Shown here: positions 1-17,689 of the stretch, in pieces
How positions within the stretch are numbered: the first letter of the stretch is position 1
How the letters are laid out: the number at the start of each line of letters is the position of its first letter
Origin: Eucommia ulmoides
Lineage: Eukaryota; Streptophyta; Magnoliopsida; Garryales; Eucommiaceae
Length of the DNA: 64,000 nucleotides
NCBI GenBank assembly: GCA_016647705.1
Contig: CM028333.1
Location: forward strand, 19,899,743-19,963,742
Direction: 5' to 3'
Translations under genes and position numbers: made by a program
The notes under the pieces: model-generated
Seen by the model: the letters and a program-made list of their open reading frames with translations, nothing else
Told to the model about the DNA's origin: nothing
Databases searched by the model: none

Positions 1-149
1 TAAAATTCACATTAATCAATACTTTTAGATGCTTTACTCTAAGGATTCCCATGGCCCTAATAGAGGTATTATGCCTAATGCCCCAAAATTGATACAAAAG
101 ATCACCCTAATCTTATAGATAAACATGATTTAAAAGAGATTTGAGATAC

Positions 150-1990
150 CCTTAAAGCCATGGGAGATTGGAAAGCTCCTCACCAGGCCATCTTTTTCAA
201 AAAGAATTGAGGAATGGTTCAACCGAATATATGTAACTTTGTTAAAAAATGTTTCAATTATTGGATGACGTCGGGGATCCAAGATATAACATTTATATCT
301 CTTATACCCAAAACTGAGAATCCTGATAATATAAGCCAATTTAGACCCATTAGTTTATGTAATACTTCCTATAAAGTAGTTACCAAAATCATTGTTGGGA
401 GGTTAAGGCCTTTGCTGGGAAATCGGGTTAGCCCTAATCAAAGCAGCTTTCATCCCGGTAGATTGACCACTAATAATATCATCATTACTCAAGAAATTTT
501 GCATTCACTTAGGAGGTCAAAAAGTAAAGTGGGTAATATGATAATTAAAATTGATTTGAAAAAAGCCTACGACCGTCTTAATTGAGATTTTCTCAAAGAA
601 ACTCTCTTTTATTTTAATCTACCTTATCCGTGGGTTAGCCTAATTATGAGTTGAGTTGTGTTAGACCATCATCTCTTTTGATCCTGTGGAATATGGAGGC
701 TCTGGAGGAATTTAATTCCTCTAGGGGCCTCAGGTAGGGAGACCGTCTGTCCCCCTACCTTTTTGTCATTTGCATGGAAAGATCATCCCACTTAATTAAT
801 CAATTGAAATCTGAAAGGAAGTGGAAGGGTATCCCAGCAGGGAATAAAGGTCCTTACATTGCCCATTTGTTCTTCGCGGATGACCTCATGCTTTTCTCAA
901 AGGCTAATGATAAAAACCTTTCTTTTATTCTTGAAGCCTTGGAATGAAAACATCTAGACAAAAGATAAATTATAAGAAATCTAAATTGCTTATCTCCCCA
1001 AATGCGAAGAGATTGGATGCTATGAACTTAAGTGAAAAACTAGGCATCACCCTTACTAATGATTGGGGAAGGTACCTAGGAGTACCCCTTATCCATGGTA
1101 GAAATGCTAAGAAACACTGTAACTATATCCTTGAAAAAATCCAAAGAAGATTCTCAAATTGGAGAGCAAAAATTCTTTCCTTGGCCTGTAGAACTGTCCT
1201 AATTAAGGTTGTTACCTCTGTGATCCCCTATTATAATATGAAAGTCCCCCCCCCCCCCCCCCCTCTTTGAAATTTTGTGATAAACTGGATAAAATTAACA
1301 TAAAATTTCTCTAGGGGGGAAATTCAAACGGAAAAGAAATATCATCTTATTAATTGGGAAACGATTTGTAAAACTAAAGGGGAAAGAAGGCTCGGACTAA
1401 GAAAGAATAGAGCTAATAATAAAACATTCCTTACTAAACTGGCATGAAACCTTTCTATGGAAAAAGATAATCTTTGGACTAGAATGATTAGTGGTAAATA
1501 CAATATTGAACGTAACACTTGGATTCCGAATCCAACAAGCTCTTATTTTTGGAAAGAAATCATTTCCATTAAGCCACCCTTGCTAAGAACATTAAGTGGA
1601 GAGTTGGGGATGGCACTACCATTAAACTCTAGGTTGACCGGTGGTGTGGTCAGTGCCCTCTAGTGATTCAAGATATCCAGAATAAGTATGACCTTAGAGT
1701 ATCGGATATTATAGATGAGAATGAAAATTGGTTCTCCTTATATACCAATCCTCCACCACCAATGAAATACAAATTGGGAACATTTTGAGCAGTGAACCAC
1801 TAAATCCAACCAAAAAATACACCCATCTTTGGCAAAAAGAGGGAAATTTATTGTAAAATTTGCTTATAAACTTTTTGACCATGACAAGAGCAATGTTGAA
1901 AATCGAAAATAGAGTCGAATCTAGGGTCTTAAACTACCGCAAAAGTTTCTCGATTTCTTCTGGATTTTTTTCCATAAAAAAACTAGTTAC
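150..1990 (+). pseudogene. LINE reverse transcriptase domain, broken
   Basis: Copies element RNA into DNA in intact relatives. Conserved blocks appear in order: SLIPKTENPD at about 299-330, FRPISLCNTSYK at about 340-376, the IKIDLKKAYDRLNWD-like block near 545-590 with its Trp codon changed to TGA (583-585), the catalytic FADD box at 873-884, the thumb block GRYLGVPLIHGR near 1070-1105, and the LINWETICK and LGLRKNRA blocks near 1350-1415. Segments 214-585, 944-1263 and 1457-1663 are open; stops and shifts lie between them, including a TGA where Trp is expected near 207. A run of 18 C (1246-1263) destroys the frame after the IPYYNM motif. The region past 1663 leads into the zf-RVT linker and is cut at 1993 by the Harbinger insertion. 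Not functional. Confidence 0.88.
1246..1263. repeat. C18 homopolymer inside the LINE reverse transcriptase
   Basis: Eighteen consecutive C interrupt the coding sequence after IPYYNM. The tract encodes polyproline followed by a stop, where family members continue with ordinary hydrophobic residues. The exact length may be unreliable in an assembly. Confidence 0.9.
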
Positions 1991-2027
1991 TAAGGCCTCG
2001 TTTGGTTAGTGTTCTCAACCAAACCCA

Positions 2028-3496
2028 ACCCAACCTAACCCAACCCAAAAATTCAGGGATCAATTGTTGGGAACGCGTTTGGCAACGCAGAAAACCCAAC
2101 CCAACCCAACCCGAAAATGAGAATTGTTTCTTAAAAAGCTAAAGGAAATGGAAACAAAAAATAGTTGTTTCTTTTTGTGCCCAACTCATGTCTTCTCAAA
2201 AATGGGACACGCTCGGTATTACTCGTATTATTAATGAAAGAATCCATTCTCGTTTTTATTCCCACATCCCCGATCATCTTCCTTCTCCTCCATCGCATTT
2301 CGTCGCTGCTCTTCTTCCTTAGAGTGTTTATCGCTGAAGAACTTCTTCGTTGCTGCTCCAGGTGTTCGTCGTCGTTGCTCCAAGGTGTTCGTCGTTGCTC
2401 TTCTTCTTCGTCGTCGCTGCTCCAATGTGTTCGTCACTGCTCCGAAATCCATGTACGAATCTTCTCTCTCTATCTCTTTCTCTCCCCTCTGTTGCTGTTT
2501 CTATGTCGAAATCGAAACCCTAGCTCCGAAATCCATGTTCGAAACTTCACGAAATCGATTTGGCTTAAGGATTCACGAAATCCATTTCTTGAATTTAGGT
2601 TAAGATTCCGTGGATTTTTCGTTCAGATTTCCACTTGTTGGTTGCAGATCTATGGATTTTTCTCTTGAAATTCATAGATTTGCAACCAGATCTGTTGCTA
2701 TTTCCCTTGCTGTTCATGTTCATTTGTCTCTATCACTCTGTTACCGTTTCATTTGTCTGGTTTGAATAGATAAAATGCATACCTACCTAATACTATATTA
2801 GATTCAACTCATTTGTAACTAATTTGTATTTTTTGCTTCAGATTTTTTGCTTTGCATTGTGAGTAGCTATTATTCCGTTGGTTTGCATTGTGATTCTCTG
2901 TTTTGCATTGTGAGATCTACGCCTTCTAATACCAAAGGTGAGTTGGTATTATTCCCTTGTTTGATTTGAGTTGCTGTTTCTGTTGATGTTGATATTCATG
3001 TTCATACCTAAATCGATTGTTGTTTATGTTGATACCTACTTGAGTTGCCGTTTCTATTGTTGTTGCTATTTCTGTTTCTGTTTCTATTGTTGTTCTTGTT
3101 TCTGTGTTTGTATTGTTAACTAATTTTTGTGTTTCTATTGTTGTTGTTTCTGTTTCTGTTTCTGTTTCTATTGCTGTTCTTGTTTCTGTGTTTGTATTGT
3201 TAACTAATTTCTGTGTTTGTATTGTTGTTGCTGTTTCTATTGCTGTTGCTGTTTCTGTTACTGTTTCTTTTGTTGTTGCTACCGGATCTGTTGTTGTTTC
3301 TGTTTCTGTTTCTATTGTTGTTGCTCTTTTCTGCATATAAACTTGTCCCTATTTGTTTAAACTAGTTTGTATTGTTAACTAATTTGTATTTTTACTAGAT
3401 GATTGAACTAATGGTTATGATAAATGTTGATAAAGTATTTTTAACTAATGGTTCAACTAGTTTGAACTTGTCCATAGTTGAACCATATCACAGAAC
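2028..3496 (+). other. Harbinger 5' region: subterminal CCCAA repeats and CTG/T-rich low-complexity leader
   Basis: Tandem AACCCAACCC-type repeats follow the left terminal repeat (about 2030-2115). From about 2280 to 3340 the strand is rich in TTGTTG, TTTCTG and CTTCTTCG runs; a segment around TTGTTAACTAATTT.TGTGTTT (about 3100-3150 and 3190-3225) is directly repeated. Open frames here encode only low-complexity Ser/Val or Leu/Phe strings and match no family I know. It probably serves as promoter and leader for ORF1. Splice sites cannot be fixed. Confidence 0.55.
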
Positions 3497-4543
3497 ATGT
3501 TCATATTAGCCATATCAATGCAGATGTCAAACACTGTTCATATTAGTGGCGATGATTCGGTTATGGAAGTAAAGGGAGCGGTTGATATGTTGAGTGAAAA
3601 AAATGTAACTATTTTTGTTGAACTAATGGAAGCTGAGGTGATTAAGAACAATAGGACGACAACCACGTTCACCAAAGAGAGTTGGTCTTTCATGAAGCAT
3701 GAAATGAATAAAAGAACTGAATGTCAGTATCACCTTGGACAACTTAAGAACAAGTTCAATAAGTTGAGATTGGTCTATAGGAATTTTAGTTCATTGCTGA
3801 AGGAGACGGGGGCAGGAATGGCATATGATTCCACCACCGGTAGGATATACGCATCTGACGATCAGTGGAGGCGTTTGGTCGTGGTATGTTGTTTCTTCTA
3901 AGTTCCTGAAATTGTCTTGCATGTTTGTTGGCTTATTACACAATTAACAAATTATTTTCTTTGTGAATGTGTAATAGGTGAACAAGAGTGCGAAACAATT
4001 TCGGCAACATGGTCACCCCTTATACCCCAAGTTACTACTCATTTATGGAGATACCACTGCAACGGGAGAACATGCACAATCATCTACCCAACCTTCATCG
4101 TCGTCGGATGAAACAGACCCTACTTATGGGCAAAAGCATAACGAATTGGGTGATGAAGATGTAATGGAGGTAACTCCAAAAGGTTCAAAGCAAAATAAGA
4201 AAGGAAAAAGAAAGCGTGCTCGTCAAAGTAGTGATGATGGATGGGAGTCCATGACAACAGCTTTTCTTGAATCCACAAAAATGAGGAACGATATACTTGG
4301 AGGTATAGCGGTAAAATACTCTAATAACATTGTGTCTTCAGCTAATAACATAGTAGAAGTGATGGACCCAAAGGACGAACAACTAAAGCAGGCCGTGCGA
4401 GCTCTCAATGCTCTCAATGTTACGGACCAGGAAAAGTTTTTAAATGCATTTGATACGCTTACCACGAACCCTGCATTCAGAGTTGCTTTTATGGAACTCT
4501 CTGCGGAAATGCAAATGGCATGGGTGATGAGAGGAAACAAATA
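3497..4543 (+). CDS. Harbinger ORF1, Myb/SANT-like DNA-binding protein
   Basis: Two exons: 3497-3883 and 3978-4543, joined by a phase-0 intron 3884-3977 (GT...TAATAG). The product is about 317 residues. Residues ~35-130 form a Myb/SANT-like domain (Myb_DNA-bind_3 type): FVELMEAEVIKNNRTTTTF, ESWSFM, a long QYHLGQLKNKFNKLRLVYRNF helix, then DDQWRRLV. A polar Ser-rich linker follows with a basic stretch KQNKKGKRKRAR, a plausible nuclear signal, then helical C-terminal blocks. In this superfamily ORF1 binds the element's ends and helps bring the transposase to the nucleus. Both exons are open with no disabling change, unlike the transposase. The start is the first ATG in frame upstream of the domain and could lie further up through another exon. 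Confidence 0.82.
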
Positions 4544-4747
4544 AGGGCATCGTTAGTTGATTTTATGCCGCGTTCAACATGTTTTAAGACAATTATTTGG
4601 TTTGTGTGTTTAAGACTATTTAGGTGGTTATTTGTTTTTTATTTGTGTATTATTGTTTATGTCTACAATGGAGACAAATAAGTGTATTTCATTTTAAATA
4701 AGTGCTGACTTTTTTAGTTAAATTATGACAGTTTCTTGCTTAAATTT

Positions 4748-4859
4748 GTGTTAAATTAGTGCTGAAATAGTGATAAATTGGTGCTGATTTATGTGTTAAA
4801 TTAGTGCTGAAATAGTGATAAATTGGTGCTGATTTATGTGTTAAATTGGCGCTGAAATT
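4748..4859. repeat. 45-bp tandem repeat between Harbinger ORF1 and transposase
   Basis: Two full copies (4748-4792, 4793-4837) and a partial third (4838-4859) carry TTAGTGCTGAAATAGTGATA and related text. The first two copies look identical. A T-run follows at about 4869-4887. No coding potential. Confidence 0.85.
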
Positions 4860-4973
4860 TGTAGCAGTTTTTTTTTTTTTTTTTTTTTTGTAGCAGTGCT
4901 GAAATTCCTGTATTGTTGTTGCTGTTTTTATTTTTTTTGACTGATTTTTTTTATTCTTGTTTGTAAATTATAG

Positions 4974-6378
4974 GATTAATTTGGCTGAAATTGAAGAAAT
5001 ATTTTATGATCAGCAGATTTTGGATTTAGATTATCTTGCTCATTTAAGAGTATTTAAAAAAATGCGTAAACTAAAAAAGAAGTAAGCTTGTAGAACATCC
5101 GCTTTGCAAGGATGTATATATATGAAAGAAATTTTAGAAGGGCATGATGGACGTTGCTACGATACGTTCAGGATGCACCAAGTTACGTTTAAGATGCTTT
5201 GTGACGTTTTAATATCTAAAGGTTACCTCGACCACTCGAGGAACATTAGTGTGCAAGAGCAAGTGGGAATGTTTTTGTATATCGTCTCCCAAAATGACTC
5301 TATGCGACTAACTGCGGATCGCTTCCAACACTCTATGGAGACTGTATCGCGTTATTTCCGTCGTGTGTTGAAGGCCATATGTAAATTGGGTATTGAGTTG
5401 ATCACACCTCCGAATTTAAACGAATGCCTTCCAGAAATAAGAAGCAATCCGAGGTTCTACCCTTATTTTAAGGTAAAGTTTTTTTTTTTTTTTTAAATAT
5501 GAAAAGAGTATTTACTTAAAATACATACATTTATAATTTTATTAATCCTTATTTGGGTGTTTATGTAATAGGATTGTGGGGGGGGGGGGGGGGGGGGGGG
5601 GGGCAATTGATGGGACTCATGTTGATGCATCAATCCCATTAGAAGATCAAATTCCGTATCGGGGCCGTAAAACAGAGACAACTCAGAATGTCATGTGCGT
5701 ATGTACGTTCAATATGATTTTTACTTACGTATATACTGGCTGGGAAGAAACAGCCAATGACTCTAGAGTATTTTCTGAATGCGTCACTAACTTAAGAAAT
5801 TTATTTCCGGTACCTCCCCCAGGTATAAATACACACACATACATATATAATGTTTTTATTTGTAGATTTATGGGTCGTAGTTATTTATAAATATTGCACA
5901 TGCAGGAAAGTATTATCTTGTGGATTCGGGCTACACAAATACACACGGTTTCTTGGCACCATACAGGGGGGAGAGGTATCACTTGAGAGATTTTAGAGGT
6001 AGACATCCAACTAGAATAGAAGAGAAGTTCAATCAATGCCATTCGTCTCTCCAAAATGTTATAGAACGGTGTTTTGGTGTGCTTAAAGCTAGATTCAAAA
6101 TACTCAAGAAAATGCCTCCCTATCCGGTGCGCGTGCTAAAATATATTCCACTTGCGTGTTGTGTGCTTCATAATTTTATAAGATTGCATGATTTAAATGA
6201 CAACCTCTTTGAACGATGGAGTGGGGAGGAATATGTAAAAGAGGAAGAGGAACAACGCCAACAACATGCTCCAGTTGAGATCAGAACGAGTAATCAGAGT
6301 GTCATCGAAATGGGATTAAATAGGGATTTAATTGCCGAACAAATTTGGCAGGCTTCAAATCAAGTGTGTATAAATTAA
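4974..6378 (+). pseudogene. Harbinger DDE transposase (DDE_Tnp_4 type), probably inactivated
   Basis: Exons inferred from consensus splice sites: ~4974-5472, 5572-5822, 5906-6378 (introns 5473-5571 and 5823-5905). An N-terminal helix region QEQVGMFLYIVSQNDSMRLTADRFQHSMETVSRYF precedes the RNase H-fold core. The first catalytic Asp is in AIDGTHVDA, the second in ANDSRVF (near 5760), the third acidic residue in NVIERCFGVLK (near 6060), followed by LACCVLHNFI. Two lesions are visible. A TAA at 5083-5085 interrupts the frame upstream of RTSALQG. A run of 26 G (5578-5603) sits between DC and AIDGTH, where family members have two codons, and shifts the frame by one. If the G count is an assembly error the core could still be open. 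Known role: cuts and joins element ends at TWA sites in the nucleus. Confidence 0.88.
5578..5603. repeat. G26 homopolymer at the transposase catalytic motif
   Basis: Twenty-six G directly follow the exon start GATTGT (Asp-Cys) and precede the AIDGTH motif. Homologues have six bases there. The 25 bases between the two flanking codons are not a multiple of three, so the frame is lost. Confidence 0.9.
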
Positions 6379-6741
6379 ATAAGTTTAAATATTTTCTTTA
6401 TTTAGATTACAACAAATTTATCTATGGTTTAACACTCCTTTATTTTATTTTATTTTTTTGCAGCAATAAGCTCGGTGGAAAGTTCTAGTTGAGCCGTTGA
6501 TGTTTTTGTGAAGTTGAAGTTGTAATTTATTTTTATAATTTTTGGGATCTTGAAGAAAACAATTAAGGATATTATTTTTATAATTTTTGTCAAGTTTTTT
6601 TTTATATAATGATATATATTTCAACTTGTGGAAGAATTGATATTATTATATATATACCAACAAACTTAAAAAAGTTTTAAATTCTTAATTAAAATATAAC
6701 CTTGTGAAAAAATTGATGAAACAATTCTAGAATTATTCATT

Positions 6742-6918
6742 ACCAAACGCAATTCTGTTCCCAGCAAGAAACATAATTATGTGTTACCAAACGCGATTTT
6801 GTTCCCAGCACAAAACAGAATTATGTGTTACCAAACGCGATTCTGTTCCCAGTACAAAACAGAATTTTGTCGTTACCAAACTCAATTCTGTACCCAATTG
6901 GAAACAGAATTATCAACT
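6742..6918. repeat. Four 44-45 bp subterminal repeats at the Harbinger 3' end
   Basis: Copies start at 6742, 6786, 6830 and 6875. Each opens with ACCAAACGC or ACCAAACTC and contains ATTCTGTTCCCAG-like text. The opening resembles the terminal inverted repeat (CTAACCAAACGCC). The arrangement suggests binding sites for element proteins (inference). The 17-mer TTACCAAACGCAATTCT at 6740-6756 recurs inverted in the MITE at 7463-7479. Confidence 0.85.
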
Positions 6919-6983
6919 CAACTCAATCTAACCCATCCCAATTGAGTTTAAAAAAGTGGGAACACTAACCAAACGCCACCTAA

Positions 6984-7367
6984 CCAATTCAAATCCATTA
7001 AAGGAGGCAATGCCACCAGTATCTGTTCCAACTGCTCAGGAGGTATTGAAACAATGGACCATGTGTTTTGCTTATGTCCAAACACTGCTCGGATATGGGC
7101 TGAGTTTGCCAACTTTTTTATGAGCCACAAGAATAATAAGGGAAATCTATTGACTTGGATGGAAAAAATGATTAAAGAAGTATTTGTAACCCTCCTATCT
7201 TTTTTAAATTCATTGCTACCATTTGGGAGATGTGGAAGGAAAGGAATCGGAGATAATTGAGGGTATTATTTTTTATACCCTAGTTATCGTCCGTCAAATT
7301 GAGAGTTTGGCAAGCGAACTATTGCAGACCTTTAAAAACTATATCCCCTAAATGATAAGTCAATTTC
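6984..7367 (+). pseudogene. LINE zinc-binding (zf-RVT) domain
   Basis: Continues the LINE after the Harbinger insertion. The text CSNCSGGIETMDHVFCLCP with TARIWAEF carries the C-x2-C...H-x4-C pattern of the zf-RVT domain found between reverse transcriptase and RNase H in plant LINEs. Its first codons, FHKKL, lie on the other side of the insertion at about 1969-1984. A frame slip near a T-run at 7200 moves the following IWEMWKERNRR motif to another frame; a TAA follows it. The fragment ends at the TAA duplicated by the MITE (7368-7370). Confidence 0.85.
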
Positions 7368-7370
7368 TAA

Positions 7371-7539
7371 GGTGGCGTTTGGTAACCGTTTCTGTTTCAA
7401 TTTCAGCAGTGGGATGGGAATGGGATGGGATGGGATGGGAATTTTGTTTTCTTTTTGGGAGTAGAATTGCGTTTGGTAACGATAATTTTTTTTTTGTTTT
7501 GGGAAGGGAATTGTGTTTGGTAACGATTTTATCCTAAAA

Positions 7540-7577
<38 letters not shown>

Positions 7578-8076
7578 CAGTTTTGGCCGGCCGGCGGTGG
7601 CGGTGCTCCGGCGGCTCCGTCGCCGGCCGGCGGCGGTGCTCCGGCGGCCCCGTCGCCGGCCGGCCGGCAACTGCCGGCGACGGTTCTCCGGCGTCGGAGA
7701 CGGCGGTGCCCCGGCGATGACCGGACGGCGGTGGCGCCGTCGCCGGCGACTGCCGGAAGTGGCCGGAAAAATTCCGGCCGGACGGTGACCGCCGGCGGCG
7801 GCGGACGATCACCGGCGACGGTCGCCGGAGATGACCGGCGGCGGCGGCGAACGGTGGTCGGCCGGTAGGTGAATAGTGATCATGGGTATTGGGAATGGAA
7901 TGGGAATAATGAGAAACAACTTTTTTTTGTTTCTCATTTCTTAAGAAAAAAGTGGACACAATTCTCAAATGGGAATGAAATGGAAACGGAAACAAAAATT
8001 ACCAAACGCTATTCCCAAACAGAATTCCCAAAAATCTGGGAATGGAATGGGATGGAAATGGTTACCAAACGGGGCC
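7371..8076. mobile_element. Tourist/Harbinger-like non-autonomous element (706 bp) inserted in the LINE
   Basis: Flanked by TAA at 7368-7370 and 8077-8079. Terminal inverted repeats read GGTGGCGTTTGGTAACCGTT and, on the complement of the right end, GGCCCCGTTTGGTAACCATT. There is no transposase. The interior holds a T36 run (7542-7577) and an extremely GC-rich CCGGCGG tract (about 7583-7870) unlike the surrounding AT-rich DNA. Open frames in that tract are low-complexity artefacts. Motifs GCGTTTGGTAAC near the left and TTACCAAACGCTATTCC near the right match the subterminal array of the larger Harbinger element 5'. Confidence 0.9.
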
Positions 8077-8079
8077 TAA

Positions 8080-8575
8080 ATTGCCTCACTAGAGTTTTCC
8101 TCCTGCAAGTTTTTATAACTGAATACTGATGAAAGCACGAGAGAAAACCCAAGGGATGGTATTGGCGATCTAATCAAAGATTACTTGGGCATTTGAATCG
8201 CAAGCTACTTTGAGAGACTGGAGTCTTGTACGAGCCTAGAAGCGAAAACTAGTAGTCTCCATACCAAAATGCAAATTGCGTCGGATCGGAATCTTCCGAG
8301 AGTGATTATAGAAACGAATTCGTTGGATGCCATATCCCTTATCTTGGGAGACTCTTCAAAAACGCATAGACTTGTCCTATGGATAGGTCGTAGAAGGTTC
8401 CTCAAGAATAGTGATTATATCCTTCAATTCACGCCTAGAGAAGACAATGCGTGCACGAACTTTTTGGCTAAAAAAGGTACACGAGTAATTGACCGGAAGA
8501 CGTTGGATTCCCCGCTTGAGGATATGACTGACCTGGTGTTAGCGAAGATGGAGGGGCTTTTGATCGCTGCCCTTA
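8080..8575 (+). pseudogene. LINE RNase H-like C-terminal domain
   Basis: Removes RNA from the hybrid during element copying in active relatives. Visible blocks: GDLIKDYLG near 8162-8190, SCTSLEAK near 8225-8245 (the acidic second motif), IETNSLDAISLIL near 8308-8347 (third motif), and FTPREDNACTNFLAKKGTR near 8430-8490, the usual C-terminal block. The last part is open from 8269 to 8631. The N-terminal portion carries stops and the MITE lies just upstream. A short untranslated tail leads to the A18 tract at 8602-8619. Confidence 0.82.
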
Positions 8576-8601
8576 ACCTTTTTGTTTTATGTTATGTACC
8601 C

Positions 8602-8619
8602 AAAAAAAAAAAAAAAAAA
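8602..8619 (+). other. LINE poly(A) tail
   Basis: Eighteen A immediately after the short tail that follows the RNase H region. It marks the 3' end of the LINE copy. Confidence 0.85.
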
Positions 8620-9040
8620 GGGCCACACTAAGCATCAACCCCGCCAATTTTACATGTTCATGGACTAAATAGCACATTTGACAAACCCATGCATCTAATT
8701 CTGATTTATTTGCCCAATTTACAGCCCATTGATAAAGTCCATGGGCCAAAAAGGGCATTACAGAAGTCCTTGGGCTTTCTTCTAACCATAAATCACATTG
8801 CCTCCTTTTGAAAAAAAAAATATACATCACTGAAACAATCCCTGCCTTCTGTCCTCCGGCAACCACTCTACAGAGCACATGACCAAAGTGGGCAGCAGAA
8901 ACAAGATCCACAAAAAAGAATGATGCTTACATGACAAAAATCCCCTCAAACAACAAAAACTCCTATTCTTTTAAGACACAACATCTACATTGATATGGCA
9001 ACGGCAATGGCAAAGGCGGGACTCCCAATAGCCATCAAAA
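8620..9040 (-). other. PP2A 3' flank and probable 3' untranslated region
   Basis: Non-repetitive DNA between the LINE tail and the PP2A stop. On the minus strand an AATAAA lies at 8710-8705, about 330 bp past the stop, a reasonable polyadenylation signal. No coding sequence seen. Confidence 0.55.
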
Positions 9041-16429
<7,389 letters not shown>

Positions 16430-17212
16430 AATCTAAACAAATGCAAGAAATATGTATATGCAAATGTAAATGGTGTATAGTGTATAGGAAGGATATAATA
16501 CTGTGTGATTGTGAAGTGCTGCTGGAGAAGAAAGAAGAGATGGAGGTGGAATTGGAATGTGAAATGAAACTCAAATGAAATTGAAATGTCATTGCCAGGT
16601 TGAATGTGTATTTTTGGTTCAATATTGGAAGAAACGAAATTTCTAGCTCCGGTGGCTCCGCTCAGTCAAAAACAAACGAGGCATCACCACGTGTCCACCT
16701 AATGGCTTCTCTTTTTCGGGGGCATCTTTCGTTGTTGTTCTAAAACCTCGACGTGCGCATACAGCGTAGGATAGAAAACTGTAGCATTTGCCCCATTACG
16801 TCAGCAATTGTTTAATCGGAGTTTTTAGGGGTAATTGCAGTTTCCCCCCTCATATTTTGACCCATCTTCAGTTTAATATCATAAACTTAACAAATGTGCA
16901 CTCGGTGTACCTTCATTAGGGATGACAATTCAACCCAGACTGATGGGTAACCGAACAAAACTGAATTGAATGGTTCTATTTTGAAATCGATTAAATTATT
17001 TTGGTTACAGTTTTGGTTTCAGAATTTGAAAACCGAAACGGTTTCGGTTTTTGTTTTGATTTTTATTTTAGTTTTGGGATAGTAACCGTGAAACCGAATC
17101 GCGTAACCAGTATTTTAGATATATTTTTATTATATATATTACCTTTATTTTTTTGTTTATTTATATTTTAAAATTTATGTTTTATATGTTAGCTATGTTT
17201 TTGTTTATGTAT
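16430..17212. other. PP2A upstream region ending in unclassified repeat
   Basis: About 16430-16800 is non-repetitive and should hold the PP2A promoter. From about 16820 the text GGGGTAATTGCAGTTTCCCC and then repeated AAACCGAA/GGTTTCGGTTTT motifs (about 16980-17110) look like decayed transposon ends. No gene seen. Confidence 0.5.
16687..16694 (-). promoter_or_regulatory. G-box/ABRE-like ACACGTGG upstream of PP2A
   Basis: Minus-strand GGACACGTGGTGA holds the CACGTG core (16688-16693) in ABRE context, about 490 bp upstream of the start codon. bZIP and bHLH factors bind such sites. Single motif, so function is inferred. Confidence 0.45.
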
Positions 17213-17689
17213 AAAAAACAAGGTGTTGATCCTAAGATTTTGATGAACAATTAAGTGTTGATGTTTTGGTGGAACTAATGGTTTAATTAAGTGTTTCAGT
17301 TATTTAAGTTCCAGTGATGAAAATGTGATAACAAATTTATAAATAAATACTAAATGATGATGTCGAAGATGATGAAGAATTAAGAGTTTGAAAAAATTAA
17401 GAAAAATAACTCAAGTGAATTTCAACTCTTAATATCCCAATTAAGAACACACACATGGTAAAAAAAAAAATATTGTTTATGTGTGTTTTGATATAGATGA
17501 AATTATTTGCTCCTATGTGATTTAAAAAGAAATATTTATAATTGACTAAAATGAAATATAAGAAGATTAGTAGAGTTAATTTAGAAAAGAAAATGGTTAA
17601 AGGGGCGAAAATGTAAAAAAAAAAAAAAAAAAAAAAGTTAAAAACGAGTTCAGAAAATAGATCTAACAGACATAAGTCAACTGATGAGT

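Larger units (their letters stand above)
1994..6980 (+). mobile_element. PIF/Harbinger DNA transposon with two ORFs, inserted in the LINE
   Basis: The element is 4,987 bp, within the usual size range for autonomous plant Harbingers. Target duplication TAA lies at 1991-1993 and 6981-6983, the signature 3-bp TWA site. The terminal inverted repeats read GGCCTCGTTTGGTTAGTG at the left and, on the complement, GGTGGCGTTTGGTTAGTG at the right. Inside are a Myb/SANT-like ORF1 (3497-4543) and a DDE transposase (4974-6378), both on the plus strand as in this superfamily. CCCAA-rich subterminal DNA lies at about 2030-2115 and a 44-45 bp repeat array at 6742-6918. Removing the element with one TAA copy rejoins the LINE frame exactly. 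Confidence 0.95.
1..8619 (+). mobile_element. Degenerate plant LINE (L1-type non-LTR retrotransposon), 5' end outside window, split by two DNA transposons
   Basis: The sequence shows an L1-type reverse transcriptase, then a zinc-binding zf-RVT segment, then an RNase H-like segment, then an A18 tract at 8602-8619. This is the usual domain order of plant LINE ORF2 and its tail. Coding parts lie at about 150-1990, 6984-7367 and 8080-8575. The gaps are a 4,987 bp Harbinger element (1994-6980) and a 706 bp MITE (7371-8076), each flanked by TAA. The endonuclease domain and 5' target duplication would lie upstream of base 1, so the element's own duplication cannot be checked. Stops, frameshifts and a C18 run show it is dead. 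It ends about 420 bp past the PP2A stop codon, tail to tail with that gene. Confidence 0.9.

Noticed and set aside
3104..3340. Val/Ser-rich frame and its Thr/Glu-rich antisense in the Harbinger leader
   Set aside because: Both arise from TTTCTGTTTCTGTTT-type repeats.
7534..7995. Long Arg/Pro-rich open frames in both strands of the MITE
   Set aside because: They are translations of CCGGCGG repeats and a T-run within a TIR-bounded element; no domain.
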